A DNA stretch of 64,000 nucleotides from Paracoccus sp. SMMA_5_TC (GTDB lineage: Bacteria; Pseudomonadota; Alphaproteobacteria; Rhodobacterales; Rhodobacteraceae). The DNA is taken from positions 682,001 to 746,000 of the forward strand of contig NZ_CP102355.1 in the NCBI RefSeq assembly GCF_009696685.2, in the 5' to 3' direction. The notes under the pieces were generated by a model. It did no database searches. It saw only the letters and a program-made list of their open reading frames with translations, and had not been told where the DNA came from. Position 1 is the stretch's first letter. Each line of letters begins with the position of its first letter. Below, piece after piece: positions 7,928 to 16,145 of this stretch. The position numbers were made by a program, and so were the translations under genes.

Positions 7928-10066
7928 TCACGGCCGCACCCAACGGTTGCCGCGACCGGTATGCTTGGATTTCCAGCCCAGCATTCTCAAGGTGCCCGCA
8001 ACCTGCTTTGCATTTGTGCCGTTCTGCTTTTCAGTCGGGATGCGCAGAAGCGTCAGCACCTCGGCAACCGTCACGCTGTCCTTCGGCTGCCGGTCAAAGC
8101 CGTCGCCTTCGGTCAAGTCGTCCAGGATACGCCGTATAGGCTCATCCCAAGGGTGTTCTTCGCGGACGGCTTCCTGTTCAATCTTGGCCAACTGTTCCAG
8201 TTCGGGCGGCAGGTGCCAGGCTTCTCCGGCCCGGAAGGCTGCGGCTGCCTCAGCGAAAAGCTGTTCCCGATCTGCCGCAAGTCCTTCGGTGTCAATCCGC
8301 GCCCCACAAGTCACGGGCCAGTAGCGCCGCCCGCCGCTGGCATCCCGCAGAAAGGCGGTTTCATTCGTGGTCCCAACGAAAACGCACTGGCGAGGAACAA
8401 TGTCTGCCCGGCGCGCATATGGGGCGCGGATTTCATCTGCGGCGCGTGTCAGGAAGGCCTTCAAATCTTCCTGTTCCGCCTTACGCGACGGGGCGAGTTC
8501 GGCCAGTTCCACCACCCAATGCCCGCGAAGGTATAGCCCGGCTTCCCGCGCCCCATCGCGGATCGAGGGCATGTTGTCACCTGACCAGTCACCGCCCAGA
8601 ATGCGGCAGGCGGTTGACTTGCCGATGCCCTGCGCCCCGCCCAGCACCAGAACATGATCGTGCTTGCAGCCCGGCCGCATGACGCGCGCCACCATTGCGA
8701 CCAGGAAGGCGCGCCCCACGGCAAGGGAATAGGTGGATGCGTCGACGCCAAGGTAGCGGGTCAGCCAAGTATCGAGGCGCGGCTTGCCGTCATGGTGCAG
8801 CGACTCCAGCCAATCCCGGACCGGGTGATAGCGGTTCAACTCGGCAACGGCCCGAGCCGCGCCCGCGGTCAGGTCTGCCCCTACGTTGTGCATTCCGGCC
8901 TGTTCAATCGCCACGCGGATCAATCCCAAATCGGCGTCATTGATCGGCCCGGCGCGCCATTCGTCTTGCCCGGTCATCTCGTTCTTGCGGATCGAATAGC
9001 CTTGGTCTCGGTTCACCTTGCGCAAAATCAGAATGGCATTGTGCAGCGTCGGTTTCATTTCGCCGTTCTTGCCTGTGATTATTCCGATCCTCGCTTGTTT
9101 CGCTTCCGCAGGAAGTGCAGGAAGATCGTCAAAATCATCATCCGAAACGTAGACCTGCCAGTGGCGCTCATATCCTTCAATTCCAATTTCACGGAACATC
9201 TGACGCAAACCCTTGGCGTTCTGCTTGTCAGCCTTGAACGATTTCCAAACGTCCCGCGAGTCCCTTTCGTCGTGTTTGGATGATGCCTTTGCCCAATCGT
9301 TCCAAATCGAATATCCCTCTTTCGATCCTGCGAATTGGTGATGCAGGGCCATGCCCACATCCTTCCAATCGTCGCGGTCATCCACGTTCAGGGCTTCAAA
9401 GAGTCGCGCCAAGTGTTCCTGATTCACCGCGTCAAGAGGCGCGACTGGTTCCCCGCTGCCGTCATGTTGCTGCCACGCGCCGAACCGTGCCAGTGACTCC
9501 GGGGCAATCTGCATGGCAAGGGGGAAGCCCAATTCCAAGGGGCGTTCCCAGCGGTAGGGCTGCCCTGTTACAGGGTGAAGCGACGGCGGCAGAACGGCTT
9601 GTGAGCCGGTGCCCAGAAGGTCAATTTCCCAATCGAATTTCTTCACATCGCGGCCTTTGGCAGGGTCAAAGACCATCGTGAATCCGTCCGAACGGGCCAG
9701 CTTTCGTTTGCGCATCGCCACAGGTGACAGGAAGTAAAGGTGCCGCGACTCCCCGCCGCTGCCACTCACCACAGAAGGGAAGCCCCTGGCGGCAGGCCAC
9801 AGGGCCAGAAGCGCCGTCCATGCTTCCCTGGCCTTCCTGGCGTCCCGAATGTCAAGGTCGACCAAGTGCAGGAAGTCCCCGCCGATCTGTGACGGCTGCC
9901 CAAGGCGAATGCCGATATTCTGCCCTCGCCGGTAGCTGCGGCGCAGGTCTGATTCGCTGCGGTTCGGCAGTTCGGACCAGCGCGCGTCGACCGGGTTCTT
10001 CGCCTTGATGTGAAGCCAATGCAGCGATGCGCCCGCGCCAATCAGGTCGCAGTTGATTTGATCCAT
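7928..10066 (-). CDS. Primase-polymerase / VapE-type helicase (element replication protein)
   Basis: With the ATG at 10066 the protein has 712 residues. The N-terminal part (about 10-200) matches a bifunctional primase-polymerase domain, including LHLVDLDIRD, which would hold the metal-binding acidic residues. A PriCT-like segment follows (EALNVDDRDDWKDVGMALHH). The C-terminal half is a VapE-family P-loop helicase with Walker A GGAQGIGKST (Lys483) and a Walker B/sensor region (VVELAEL, FVGTTNE). Such proteins replicate satellites and integrative elements. The frame stays open to a TTG at 10187-10189 with an AAGGA site, which would add 41 residues. I prefer the ATG because GGGACGCA repeats run right up to it, as they do upstream of int, but the longer form is possible. 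Confidence 0.85.
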   Translation of the reverse strand: MDQINCDLIGAGASLHWLHIKAKNPVDARWSELPNRSESDLRRSYRRGQNIGIRLGQPSQIGGDFLHLVDLDIRDARKAREAWTALLALWPAARGFPSVVSGSGGESRHLYFLSPVAMRKRKLARSDGFTMVFDPAKGRDVKKFDWEIDLLGTGSQAVLPPSLHPVTGQPYRWERPLELGFPLAMQIAPESLARFGAWQQHDGSGEPVAPLDAVNQEHLARLFEALNVDDRDDWKDVGMALHHQFAGSKEGYSIWNDWAKASSKHDERDSRDVWKSFKADKQNAKGLRQMFREIGIEGYERHWQVYVSDDDFDDLPALPAEAKQARIGIITGKNGEMKPTLHNAILILRKVNRDQGYSIRKNEMTGQDEWRAGPINDADLGLIRVAIEQAGMHNVGADLTAGAARAVAELNRYHPVRDWLESLHHDGKPRLDTWLTRYLGVDASTYSLAVGRAFLVAMVARVMRPGCKHDHVLVLGGAQGIGKSTACRILGGDWSGDNMPSIRDGAREAGLYLRGHWVVELAELAPSRKAEQEDLKAFLTRAADEIRAPYARRADIVPRQCVFVGTTNETAFLRDASGGRRYWPVTCGARIDTEGLAADREQLFAEAAAAFRAGEAWHLPPELEQLAKIEQEAVREEHPWDEPIRRILDDLTEGDGFDRQPKDSVTVAEVLTLLRIPTEKQNGTNAKQVAGTLRMLGWKSKHTGRGNRWVRP

Positions 10067-10214
10067 TGGGACGCATGGGGACGTATTCGGCCCCTCTGGG
10101 ACGCAAAGCAAATCCGAAAGATCGGTATCTATAAAAACGGTAGGGGGTTGAAATTCGGCCGCGCCGATGGTAATCTCAGGGTGCTTCAAAGCTTCGCTTC
10201 CTTTTCTATTGAAG

Positions 10215-10240
10215 GCCCGCGGTGTCCAGTCGCGGGCTTT
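10215..10240. other. GC-rich hairpin between int and the primase/helicase
   Basis: A perfect 7-bp stem (GCCCGCG/CGCGGGC) with a 9-base loop, followed by TTT on the plus strand. It lies in the leader upstream of the leftward primase/helicase gene. It could be a weak terminator or an RNA structure in the leader; I cannot tell which. Confidence 0.35.
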
Positions 10241-10297
10241 CGCATTTCATTCTCCGAGTTGGATATTACCACGGGGCGTTTTATTGAGTCGACTGTG

Positions 10298-10335
10298 ATA
10301 AAATAGAAAGGGCCGCACTTTTTACTGTGCGGCCC
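10298..10335 (-). terminator. Rho-independent terminator of int
   Basis: A perfect 9-bp stem (GGGCCGCAC/GTGCGGCCC) with an 8-base loop at 10310-10335. On the minus strand it is followed by the T-rich run TTTCTATTTTATC. It begins 25 bp after the int stop codon, so it should end the integrase transcript. Confidence 0.85.
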
Positions 10336-10360
10336 CTTGAATGAATTCGCTGACGCGCCC

Positions 10361-11572
10361 TTAGCCGCCAAGCAAATCCGTTAAATCGGTTTCTGATTTA
10401 TTCACCGATTGACTTTCCTTCTTGTCCAGAAGGTCAGAATACCAGCACATCATGCGCCGCCGTTCCTCAAGGTAGAGTGCCGCGTTATAGGCGCTGCGAA
10501 CCTCATTCGCGGGGACGTGCGCAAGCTGCCGCTCGATCGCATCGGCCCGCCACAGGCCCGATTCGTTCAGGATGGTTGACGCGGTGCTGCGAAATCCGTG
10601 AACCGATGCGCGGGAGTGGTAGCCCAGCCGGTAAAGCCCATAGATCAGCGTATTTTCGGAAACCGGCTTGTGCCCGGACTGGCCTGGCAAGACCCATTGC
10701 GAACCGCCTGCCAAGTCCTTGAGTTCCACGAACATGGCCTGCACTTGCGGGGACAGGGGCACGATGTGTTCCTTGCGCATCTTCATCTTTTCAGCGGCGA
10801 TGCGCCATGTGTCCCCGTCCAGTTCATCCCATGTTGCCAGCCGCAGTTCTGCGGTGCGAACAAAGGTGTGCGCAATGATCTTCAAGCCCAGCGCGGTTGC
10901 CCGGTCCCCGCTGTAGGTTTGCAGCGCCTTGAGGAAGTCGGGCAGTTGATCTTCCTTCAAGGCTGCCCGGTGCTGTTGCCGGGGTGCAGACTTCATCGCA
11001 CCTGCAAGGGGCGCGGCAGGGTCAGAGGAAGCCCAGCCGTTCGCCACGGAAAAGCGAAAGATCGCGCTCATGGTCTGGCGCAGCCGTTTTGCCATTTCGA
11101 GGGCGTTGCGGTTTTCGACGTCGCGCAACAGGGCCAAGACTTCGGCAGGGGTGATCGCTGCCACGTCCTTGGTGCCGATCTTGGGGAACACGTCCGCGTC
11201 AAGGCGCGACCAGATGCGCGCTGCATAGCCGCTGACCCATTGGGCTTCCCGCGCGTTGAACCATTCCCGCGCGGCGTCCTTGAAGGGCTTCATGGGCGCA
11301 GTGCCTGTCGCCGTGCCTTTCTTCGCGGCCGGGTCTATCCCCGCTGCCAGCTTGTCCTTGAGTTCGGCGGCTTTCAGGCGGGCAGTCGCAAGGGAAACAT
11401 CGGGATACGATCCGAAGGCAGCGGTGCGCTGTTTCGCCTGCCAGCGATAGTTCATGCGCCACAGTTTTGAGCCGCTTGGCGTCACTTGCAGGAAGAGTCC
11501 GCGCCCGTCCGACAGCTTCTGAACCTTCGCGGCAGGCTTGACGGCGCGGCATTGGGCATCGGTCAAGGGCAT
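10361..11572 (-). CDS. int: P4-type tyrosine integrase
   Basis: A 403-residue site-specific recombinase. The N-terminal arm-binding domain (DUF4102-like, MPLTDAQCRAVKPA...) is followed by the core-binding and catalytic domains. Visible catalytic residues are the Arg in RTAELRLATWDE, the Lys in MKMRKEH, HGFR (His and Arg) and His in AHVPANEV. The Tyr is in the segment SAYNAALYLEERRRMM, the usual P4-family C-terminal signature. I chose the ATG at 11572 because GGAG lies 8 bases upstream and the family normally begins MPLTD; an in-frame ATG at 11608 lies within repeats. The gene lies next to the 3' end of the tRNA, as expected for integrases using a tRNA attachment site. It appears intact. Confidence 0.95.
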   Translation of the reverse strand: MPLTDAQCRAVKPAAKVQKLSDGRGLFLQVTPSGSKLWRMNYRWQAKQRTAAFGSYPDVSLATARLKAAELKDKLAAGIDPAAKKGTATGTAPMKPFKDAAREWFNAREAQWVSGYAARIWSRLDADVFPKIGTKDVAAITPAEVLALLRDVENRNALEMAKRLRQTMSAIFRFSVANGWASSDPAAPLAGAMKSAPRQQHRAALKEDQLPDFLKALQTYSGDRATALGLKIIAHTFVRTAELRLATWDELDGDTWRIAAEKMKMRKEHIVPLSPQVQAMFVELKDLAGGSQWVLPGQSGHKPVSENTLIYGLYRLGYHSRASVHGFRSTASTILNESGLWRADAIERQLAHVPANEVRSAYNAALYLEERRRMMCWYSDLLDKKESQSVNKSETDLTDLLGG

Positions 11573-11586
11573 GGCTGCGACTCCGT

Positions 11587-11629
11587 TTGTTGGTATCGCG
11601 GGCATCATACCAACAATTCATACCAACAA
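11587..11629. repeat. Three ATACCAACAA elements upstream of int
   Basis: ATACCAACAA occurs at 11607-11616 and 11620-11629, 13 bp apart, with an inverted copy TTGTTGGTAT at 11587-11596. The elements lie from 15 to 57 bp upstream of the preferred int start, the place expected for an operator or integrase/excisionase binding sites. They would control int expression or recombination. Confidence 0.65.
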
Positions 11630-11677
11630 AAGACGGGACGCATGGGGACGCATCGGGCGGCATGGGGACGCAGAATG

Positions 11678-11708
11678 AGGTAAGCCACTGTTTTTAAGTG
11701 GATTACCT
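11678..11708. repeat. Hairpin/palindrome between int and the tRNA
   Basis: AGGTAA-G-CCACT, a 7-base loop, then AGTGG-A-TTACCT forms an 11-bp stem with one central mismatch. No T-run follows on either strand, so a DNA-binding site near the attachment site is as likely as an RNA hairpin. It is flanked by GGGACGCA copies at 11665 and 11716. Confidence 0.6.
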
Positions 11709-11737
11709 TCAATCCGGGACGCATAGGGACGAATTTT

Positions 11738-11813
11738 TGGTAGGCCCGGAGGGATTCGAACCCCCAACCAAGGCGTTATGAGCGCCCTGCTCTGACCGTT
11801 GAGCTACAGGCCC
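11738..11813 (-). tRNA. tRNA with CAT anticodon, probably tRNA-Ile2
   Basis: A full cloverleaf folds on the minus strand. The 7-bp acceptor stem is GGGCCTG/CGGGCCT with two G-U pairs, the discriminator is A, and the CCA is encoded at 11738-11740. The D arm contains TAGCTCAACGGTCAGAGCA, the anticodon loop is CTCATAA, and the T loop is TTCGAAT. The anticodon arm and variable region (CTCATAA...CGCCTTGGTT) resemble the minor isoleucine tRNA whose C34 is changed to lysidine by TilS, rather than elongator or initiator tRNA-Met. That identity call is by resemblance. The 3' end borders the integrative element. Confidence 0.9.
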
Positions 11814-11969
11814 CGACCGCTTCCAGATTTGGCCCGACCCGACGGCCGCGTCAAGGCGCAGACTGAACGCGGCTTCGTGTTGACGCAGCAAGCCGCGTGG
11901 GTGAGCATATGACGGAACCGCGCACGCAGATCGGCGTTGAGCGGCGTTCCCTGTAAAAAGGCTCCTGTC

Positions 11970-12575
11970 ATGTCGGATTTGCTTGTAATTGCCTTCAACG
12001 ACGAGGCCAGCGGCTTCGAACTGCGCACCGAACTGGTCAAGATGCAGAAGGAATATCTGATCGAGCTTGAGGATGCGGTCGTCGTCACCCGCCCCAGCGC
12101 CGACGATATCCAGCTGCACCAGGCGGTGAACCTGACGGCGGCGGGCGCGCTGGGTGGCGGTTTCTGGGGCACTCTGGTGGGGCTGCTGTTCCTGAACCCG
12201 CTGCTGGGGGCGGCGGTGGGCGCGGCCTCGGGCGCCATTGCCGGCCGGCTGAGCGACGTGGGCATCAACGACGATTTCATGCGCGAACTGGGCAATTCGA
12301 TTCCGCCCGGTGGCTCGGCCGTGTTCATCCTGGTGCGCAAGATGACCGCCGACAAGGTGCTGGCGCGACTGGAAAACTATCACATGAAGGGTCGAGTGCT
12401 GCAATCCTCGCTGCCCGAGGCCGAGGAACAGCGCCTGCGCGACGCCTTTGCCGGCGGCAAGCTGGGCTCGGCCCTTGGCATGCCGCAGGCAGATGCGGCC
12501 GTTGCGCCCAGCGTCGTGCCGCCAACCGGCAGCGCCGCACCGGCCAGCGGCAGCAGCGGAACGTCGGGGGCGTAA
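11970..12575 (+). CDS. DUF1269 family membrane protein
   Basis: A 201-residue protein starting MSDLLVIAFNDE with an AAAAAGG site just upstream. The conserved N-terminal alpha/beta part contains LVIAFNDEASGFELRTEL. A Gly/Ala-rich hydrophobic hairpin at about residues 55-90 (GGGFWGTLVGLLFLNPLLGAA) is typical of DUF1269 membrane-associated proteins, followed by a conserved SAVFILVRK strand. The C-terminal tail (about 165-201) is Ala/Pro/Ser-rich and low in complexity. The function of the family is unknown. It stands alone between the tRNA gene and mtgA, 76 bp upstream of the latter. Confidence 0.85.
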   Translation: MSDLLVIAFNDEASGFELRTELVKMQKEYLIELEDAVVVTRPSADDIQLHQAVNLTAAGALGGGFWGTLVGLLFLNPLLGAAVGAASGAIAGRLSDVGINDDFMRELGNSIPPGGSAVFILVRKMTADKVLARLENYHMKGRVLQSSLPEAEEQRLRDAFAGGKLGSALGMPQADAAVAPSVVPPTGSAAPASGSSGTSGA

Positions 12576-12651
12576 TCGCCTTAGCAGACCCGGATTTCCG
12601 TGGGTCATCTGGCGCTTGACGCGGCAGGGCGGGACGTGACAGGACGCATCC

Positions 12652-13383
12652 ATGCCGTCCAGCACCGACCTGCCCGACCCCTCCAGCCGCCCCGCCCGCC
12701 GCGGGATTGCCGCGCGGGTGGTCCGGCGGGCTGTCGAGTGGTTGCGCTGGCTGGCCGTCAGGCTGCTGGCGCTGATGTTCGTGATCGTGTTCCTGCTGTC
12801 CTTCATCAACCCGCCGACGACCTGGACGATCCTGGAGGGGCAGTGGCAATACCCTGACCGGCCGGCGCGCAAATGGGTCGATCTTGACGAGATGTCGCCC
12901 CATCTTGTGCGCGCCGTCGTCGCCGCCGAGGATGCCAATTTCTGCCGGCACTGGGGGTTCGACATGACCGAGATCCGCAAGGTCATCGCGTCAGGCTCGT
13001 CCCGGGGCGCCTCGACCATCACCCAGCAGACGGCCAAGAACGTGTTCCTGTGGCAGGGCCGAAGTTGGCCGCGCAAGCTGATGGAAACACTTTATACCCC
13101 GATGCTCGAGGCGTTGTGGTCCAAACGCCGCATCGCCGAGGTCTATCTGAACGTCGCGGAATTCGGGCGCGGCGTCTTTGGCGTCCATGCCGCCGCCGCC
13201 CATTATTACAACACCACCCCCGACCGGCTCAGTCTGCGTCAGGCCGCGGCGCTGGCCTCGATCCTGCCGGCACCCAAAAGCCGCAATCCGCAGACCGGCT
13301 CGGCCCGCACCCGGGCCATCGTCAGCGGTGCCCAGACGATCCAGGCCGACGGTCGCGATGCCTGCCTGCGGCTTGGGCGTTGA
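12652..13383 (+). CDS. mtgA: Monofunctional peptidoglycan glycosyltransferase
   Basis: A 243-residue GT51 enzyme that polymerises lipid II glycan strands in the periplasm without a transpeptidase domain. After a cytoplasmic basic N-terminus there is one membrane anchor at about residues 35-58 (LLALMFVIVFLLSF). The GT51 motifs follow: AAEDANFCRHWGFD with the catalytic Glu, then GASTITQQTAKN, then RKLMETLYTPMLEALWSKRRIAEVYLN. The length fits MtgA rather than a bifunctional class A penicillin-binding protein. It is not clearly in an operon; the GST gene starts 86 bp later. Confidence 0.95.
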   Translation: MPSSTDLPDPSSRPARRGIAARVVRRAVEWLRWLAVRLLALMFVIVFLLSFINPPTTWTILEGQWQYPDRPARKWVDLDEMSPHLVRAVVAAEDANFCRHWGFDMTEIRKVIASGSSRGASTITQQTAKNVFLWQGRSWPRKLMETLYTPMLEALWSKRRIAEVYLNVAEFGRGVFGVHAAAAHYYNTTPDRLSLRQAAALASILPAPKSRNPQTGSARTRAIVSGAQTIQADGRDACLRLGR

Positions 13384-13469
13384 TCCGCCGGCATCCCCAT
13401 CGCGGTTGAAACCGCATGCCTGCGGGCGTATCAACGCCAAGGCCCGCGTTTGACCCGGTTATTTCCCAG

Positions 13470-14156
13470 ATGAACACTTCGTCCAATTCCACGATCCGCC
13501 TTTATCATATCGCCCTGTCCCCGTTCTGCCGCAAGGTGCGCCTGGTGCTGGCCGAAAAGCGCATCGAGGTCGAACTGGTCGAGGACCGCTTCTGGGAGCC
13601 GGGGTCCGAAATCCTGCGCCGCAACCCCGCCGGCAAGCTGCCGGTGCTGCGCATGGACGGGCGGTTGCTGGCCGAAAGTCAGGCGATCTGCGAATATCTG
13701 GACGAAATCCAGCCGCAGCCGCCGCTGATGCCGCGCCTGGCCATCGAACGCTACGAGACCCGCCGGCTTTGCGCCTGGTTCGACGACAAGTTCAACGCCG
13801 AGGTGACGCGGCCGGTAATGACCGAACGGGTGTGGAAAAAGGTCATGCGGCTGGGTTACCCCGATTCGCGCACCGTCAAGGCCGGGTTGTCGGCGGTGCG
13901 CTATCATCTGGATTACATGCGCGGCCTGCTGGAACAGCGCCGCTGGCTGGCGGGCGACAGCATGACGCTGGCCGATTTCACCGCCGCCGCGCACCTGTCC
14001 TGCCTGGACTATATCTCGGACGTGGACTGGACCCATTCGGCCGAGGTTCAGGAATGGTATGCCAAGATCAAGTCGCGGCCGGCCTTCCGCAGCCTGCTGG
14101 CCGATCATGTGCCGGGCATCCACCCGGCGCCGCATTATGCCTTGCTGGATTTCTGA
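13470..14156 (+). CDS. Glutathione S-transferase family protein
   Basis: A 228-residue protein with an N-terminal thioredoxin-like domain ([20 protein letters not shown], with the SPFC segment at the usual glutathione-binding spot; NPAGKLPVL and ESQAICEYL are the conserved cis-Pro and glutathione-contact motifs). An all-helical C-terminal domain follows, with the GDSMTLADF motif. It would conjugate or reduce substrates with glutathione in the cytoplasm; the substrate cannot be told. The ATG at 13470 places the domain at the normal distance from the N-terminus. Its stop overlaps the start of queG by 20 bp, suggesting coupled expression. Confidence 0.9.
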   Translation: MNTSSNSTIRLYHIALSPFCRKVRLVLAEKRIEVELVEDRFWEPGSEILRRNPAGKLPVLRMDGRLLAESQAICEYLDEIQPQPPLMPRLAIERYETRRLCAWFDDKFNAEVTRPVMTERVWKKVMRLGYPDSRTVKAGLSAVRYHLDYMRGLLEQRRWLAGDSMTLADFTAAAHLSCLDYISDVDWTHSAEVQEWYAKIKSRPAFRSLLADHVPGIHPAPHYALLDF

Positions 14157-15180
14157 TCCCGACCAGATCCGCGCCCGGCTGCAGGATCAGGCCCGGGCGG
14201 AAGGCTTTGCCGCCATGGGTATCTGCGCGCCCGATGCCCTGCCCGAACTGCCGGCACGTCTGGCGCAGTTCCTGGCGCGCGGCTACCATGGCCAGATGAA
14301 CTGGCTGGCCGAGCGGACGGGCTGGCGCGCCGATCCCGCCAGCCTGTGGCCCGAGGCGCGTTCGGTCATCATGCTGGCCGAGCTTTACACCCCCGACCAT
14401 GACCCGCGCGCGGTCCTTTCCTGCCCTGATCGCGGTGCCGTCAGCGTCTATGCCCATGGCAAGGATTACCACGACCTGGTCAAGAAACGGCTGAAACGCC
14501 TGGGCGGCTGGCTGGTCGGCCTGACCGGGGCGCAGATCAAGGTCTTTGTCGATACCGCCCCGGTGATGGAAAAGCCGCTGGCGCAGGCCGCGGGCCTTGG
14601 CTGGCAGGGCAAGCATACCAACCTGCTGTCGCGCGACCTGGGCAGCTGGTTCTTTCTGGGGGCGATCTTCACCACGCTGGACCTGCCGCGCGACGCGCCA
14701 GAACGGTCGCATTGCGGTTCCTGCCGCGCCTGTCTGGACGCCTGCCCGACCGATGCCTTTCCCGCGCCCTATCAACTGGATGCGCGGCGCTGCATTTCCT
14801 ATCTGACCATCGAACACCGTGGCCCGGTCGATCCGGCGCTGCGCCCGGCCCTGGGTAACCGCATCTATGGCTGCGACGACTGCCTGGCCGCCTGTCCCTG
14901 GAACAAGTTCGCCCGCAGCGCCAGCGAGTTGCGCTATCACGGCCCGCATGGAGCACCGGCCCTGGCCGAACTGGTGCAGCTGGACGATGCCGGCTTTCGC
15001 GCGCGTTTCGCCGGCAGCCCGATCAAGCGCATCGGCCGCGACCGCATGGTGCGCAACGTGCTTTACGCGATCGGCAATTCCGGGCTGGCGCCGCTGCGGC
15101 CGCTGGCGCAGGCGCTGTGCGCGGACGCCGACCCGGCGGTGGCCGATGCCGCCGCCTGGGCCTGCGCGCGCCTGTCATGA
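14137..15180 (+). CDS. queG: Epoxyqueuosine reductase
   Basis: A 347-residue enzyme that reduces epoxyqueuosine to queuosine in tRNA, the last step of queuosine synthesis, using cobalamin and two 4Fe-4S clusters. The cobalamin-binding N-terminal region includes YARGKDYH-like YAHGKDYHD and VDTAPVMEK with the likely catalytic Asp. The clusters are given by [16 protein letters not shown] and [13 protein letters not shown]. The start at 14137 ([12 protein letters not shown]) is chosen because it is the last ATG before the conserved region and overlaps the GST gene by 20 bp; no clear Shine-Dalgarno is seen. The stop overlaps the transporter ATG (ATGA). Confidence 0.93.
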   Translation: MPCWISDPDQIRARLQDQARAEGFAAMGICAPDALPELPARLAQFLARGYHGQMNWLAERTGWRADPASLWPEARSVIMLAELYTPDHDPRAVLSCPDRGAVSVYAHGKDYHDLVKKRLKRLGGWLVGLTGAQIKVFVDTAPVMEKPLAQAAGLGWQGKHTNLLSRDLGSWFFLGAIFTTLDLPRDAPERSHCGSCRACLDACPTDAFPAPYQLDARRCISYLTIEHRGPVDPALRPALGNRIYGCDDCLAACPWNKFARSASELRYHGPHGAPALAELVQLDDAGFRARFAGSPIKRIGRDRMVRNVLYAIGNSGLAPLRPLAQALCADADPAVADAAAWACARLS

Positions 15181-16145
15181 GCGGGCCGTCCCCAGCCCCG
15201 GCCCCGCCCGGGGCCGAGTCTGCCCCGCTTCGTGGCATCGTGCTGAAATGCCTCAGCGTGCTGGTGTTCACGCTGATGGCGGCGCTGATCAAGGCCACTT
15301 CTGATGGCGGATCGGGGGTGCCGGCGGGCCAGCAGGTGTTCTTTCGGTCCTTCTTCGCGATCCCGGTCATTCTGGTCTGGCTGCTGTGGCGGCGCGAACT
15401 GGCGGTCGGGCTGCGCACCCGCCAGCCGATGGGGCATTTCTATCGCGGCATCGTCGGCACTGCGGCAATGGCGCTGGGTTTCTGGGGGCTGGCGTTGCTG
15501 CCCCTGCCCGAGGTCACGGCCATCGGCTATGCCGCGCCGCTGCTGACGGTGATCTTTGCGGCCATGTTCCTGGGCGAGGACGTGCGGCTGTTCCGCCTGG
15601 GCATGGTGGCGTTGGGGCTGGCGGGGGTGATGATCGTGCTGTCGCCGCGCCTGTCCGCCGGGGCGCAGATGGGCTATCGCGAAACCCTGGGCGCGGTGGT
15701 GACGCTGGCCGGCGCGGCCTGCGCGGCGCTGGCGCAGATCTTCGTGCGCAAGCTGGTGCAGCAGGAACGCACCTCGGCCATCGTGTTCTGGTTTTCGATC
15801 ACCTCGACCTTGCTGGGCCTGCTGACACTGCCCTTTGGCTGGGTGATGCCGGATGCGCGAACCGCGGCGCTGCTGGTCAGCGTCGGGCTGCTGGGCGGGC
15901 TGGGCCAGATCCTGCTGACCTCGGCCTATCGTCATGCCGATGCCTCGCTGGTGGCGCCGTTCGAGTATGTCTCGATGCTGCTGTCGCTGGCGCTGGGCTG
16001 GTTCGTCTTTGCCGAGGCACCGACGCTGGTGATGCTGGCGGGGGCGGCGCTGATCATCACCGCCGGCATGCTGATCATCTGGCGCGAACGCCAGCTGGGG
16101 CTGGAACGCAGCCGCCAGCGCGGCGCCATGACCCCGCAGGGTTAG
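15177..16145 (+). CDS. EamA/DMT-family transporter
   Basis: A 322-residue inner-membrane protein with about ten hydrophobic helices arranged as two EamA repeats. The first ends near [20 protein letters not shown] and the second near [22 protein letters not shown], both being the characteristic end-of-repeat motifs. Members export or import small metabolites, and the substrate cannot be read from the sequence. The start is the ATG overlapping the queG stop, and a GST-queG-transporter operon is likely. Its 3' end overlaps the convergent sulfotransferase gene by 4 bp. Confidence 0.88.
   Translation: MSGPSPAPAPPGAESAPLRGIVLKCLSVLVFTLMAALIKATSDGGSGVPAGQQVFFRSFFAIPVILVWLLWRRELAVGLRTRQPMGHFYRGIVGTAAMALGFWGLALLPLPEVTAIGYAAPLLTVIFAAMFLGEDVRLFRLGMVALGLAGVMIVLSPRLSAGAQMGYRETLGAVVTLAGAACAALAQIFVRKLVQQERTSAIVFWFSITSTLLGLLTLPFGWVMPDARTAALLVSVGLLGGLGQILLTSAYRHADASLVAPFEYVSMLLSLALGWFVFAEAPTLVMLAGAALIITAGMLIIWRERQLGLERSRQRGAMTPQG

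Larger units (their letters stand above)
10106..10394. repeat. 25-bp imperfect direct repeat (10106-10130 and 10370-10394)
   Basis: The two 25-bp segments match at 21 positions. The right copy is the last codons of int (encoding TDLTDLL); the left copy lies in the open frame upstream of the primase ATG and encodes TDLSDLL. The differences are mainly a synonymous Leu codon and Thr to Ser, hinting that both copies are or were coding. Confidence 0.6.
7674..11733 (+). repeat. Dispersed GGGACGCA repeat family
   Basis: Exact GGGACGCA, always in the same orientation, occurs at 7674, 10068, 10098, 11635, 11645, 11665 and 11716. Near copies are GGGACGTA at 10078 and GGGACGAA at 11726. All lie in intergenic or leader DNA of the element: the candidate origin, upstream of the primase/helicase, and between int and the tRNA. 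On the minus strand the 16-mer CGTCCCCATGCGTCCC is identical at about 10068-10083 and 11635-11650. Possible roles are arm-type integrase sites or operators of an element regulator. Confidence 0.7.
1..11740. mobile_element. Integrative element (P4-satellite-like) at a tRNA gene, left end outside window
   Basis: The stretch from the window start to the 3' end of the CAT tRNA gene carries a P4-type tyrosine integrase next to the tRNA, a primase-polymerase/VapE-like replication protein, candidate iterons, and a restriction-modification cargo. To the right of the tRNA only ordinary chromosomal genes follow. P4-type integrases usually insert at tRNA 3' ends, so the tRNA 3' end is the expected attachment site. 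I found no second copy of that tRNA end in the window, so the other border must lie upstream of base 1. The element's genes are almost all on the minus strand. Element identity is inferred from gene content; both borders were not seen. Confidence 0.8.

Noticed and set aside
7590..7943. 117-residue open frame on the minus strand upstream of the 72-residue gene
   Set aside because: Its codons for the GTGAACC repeats fall in different frames (EPSEP, NPVNP, FTGFT), it has no good Shine-Dalgarno and it overlaps the primase gene end. The segment is better explained as noncoding repeats.
13423..13453. Possible terminator after mtgA
   Set aside because: A GCGGGC/GCCCGC pair is present but the loop is long, the tail is GTTTGA rather than a T-run, and a nested alternative pairing exists. 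Too weak to list.
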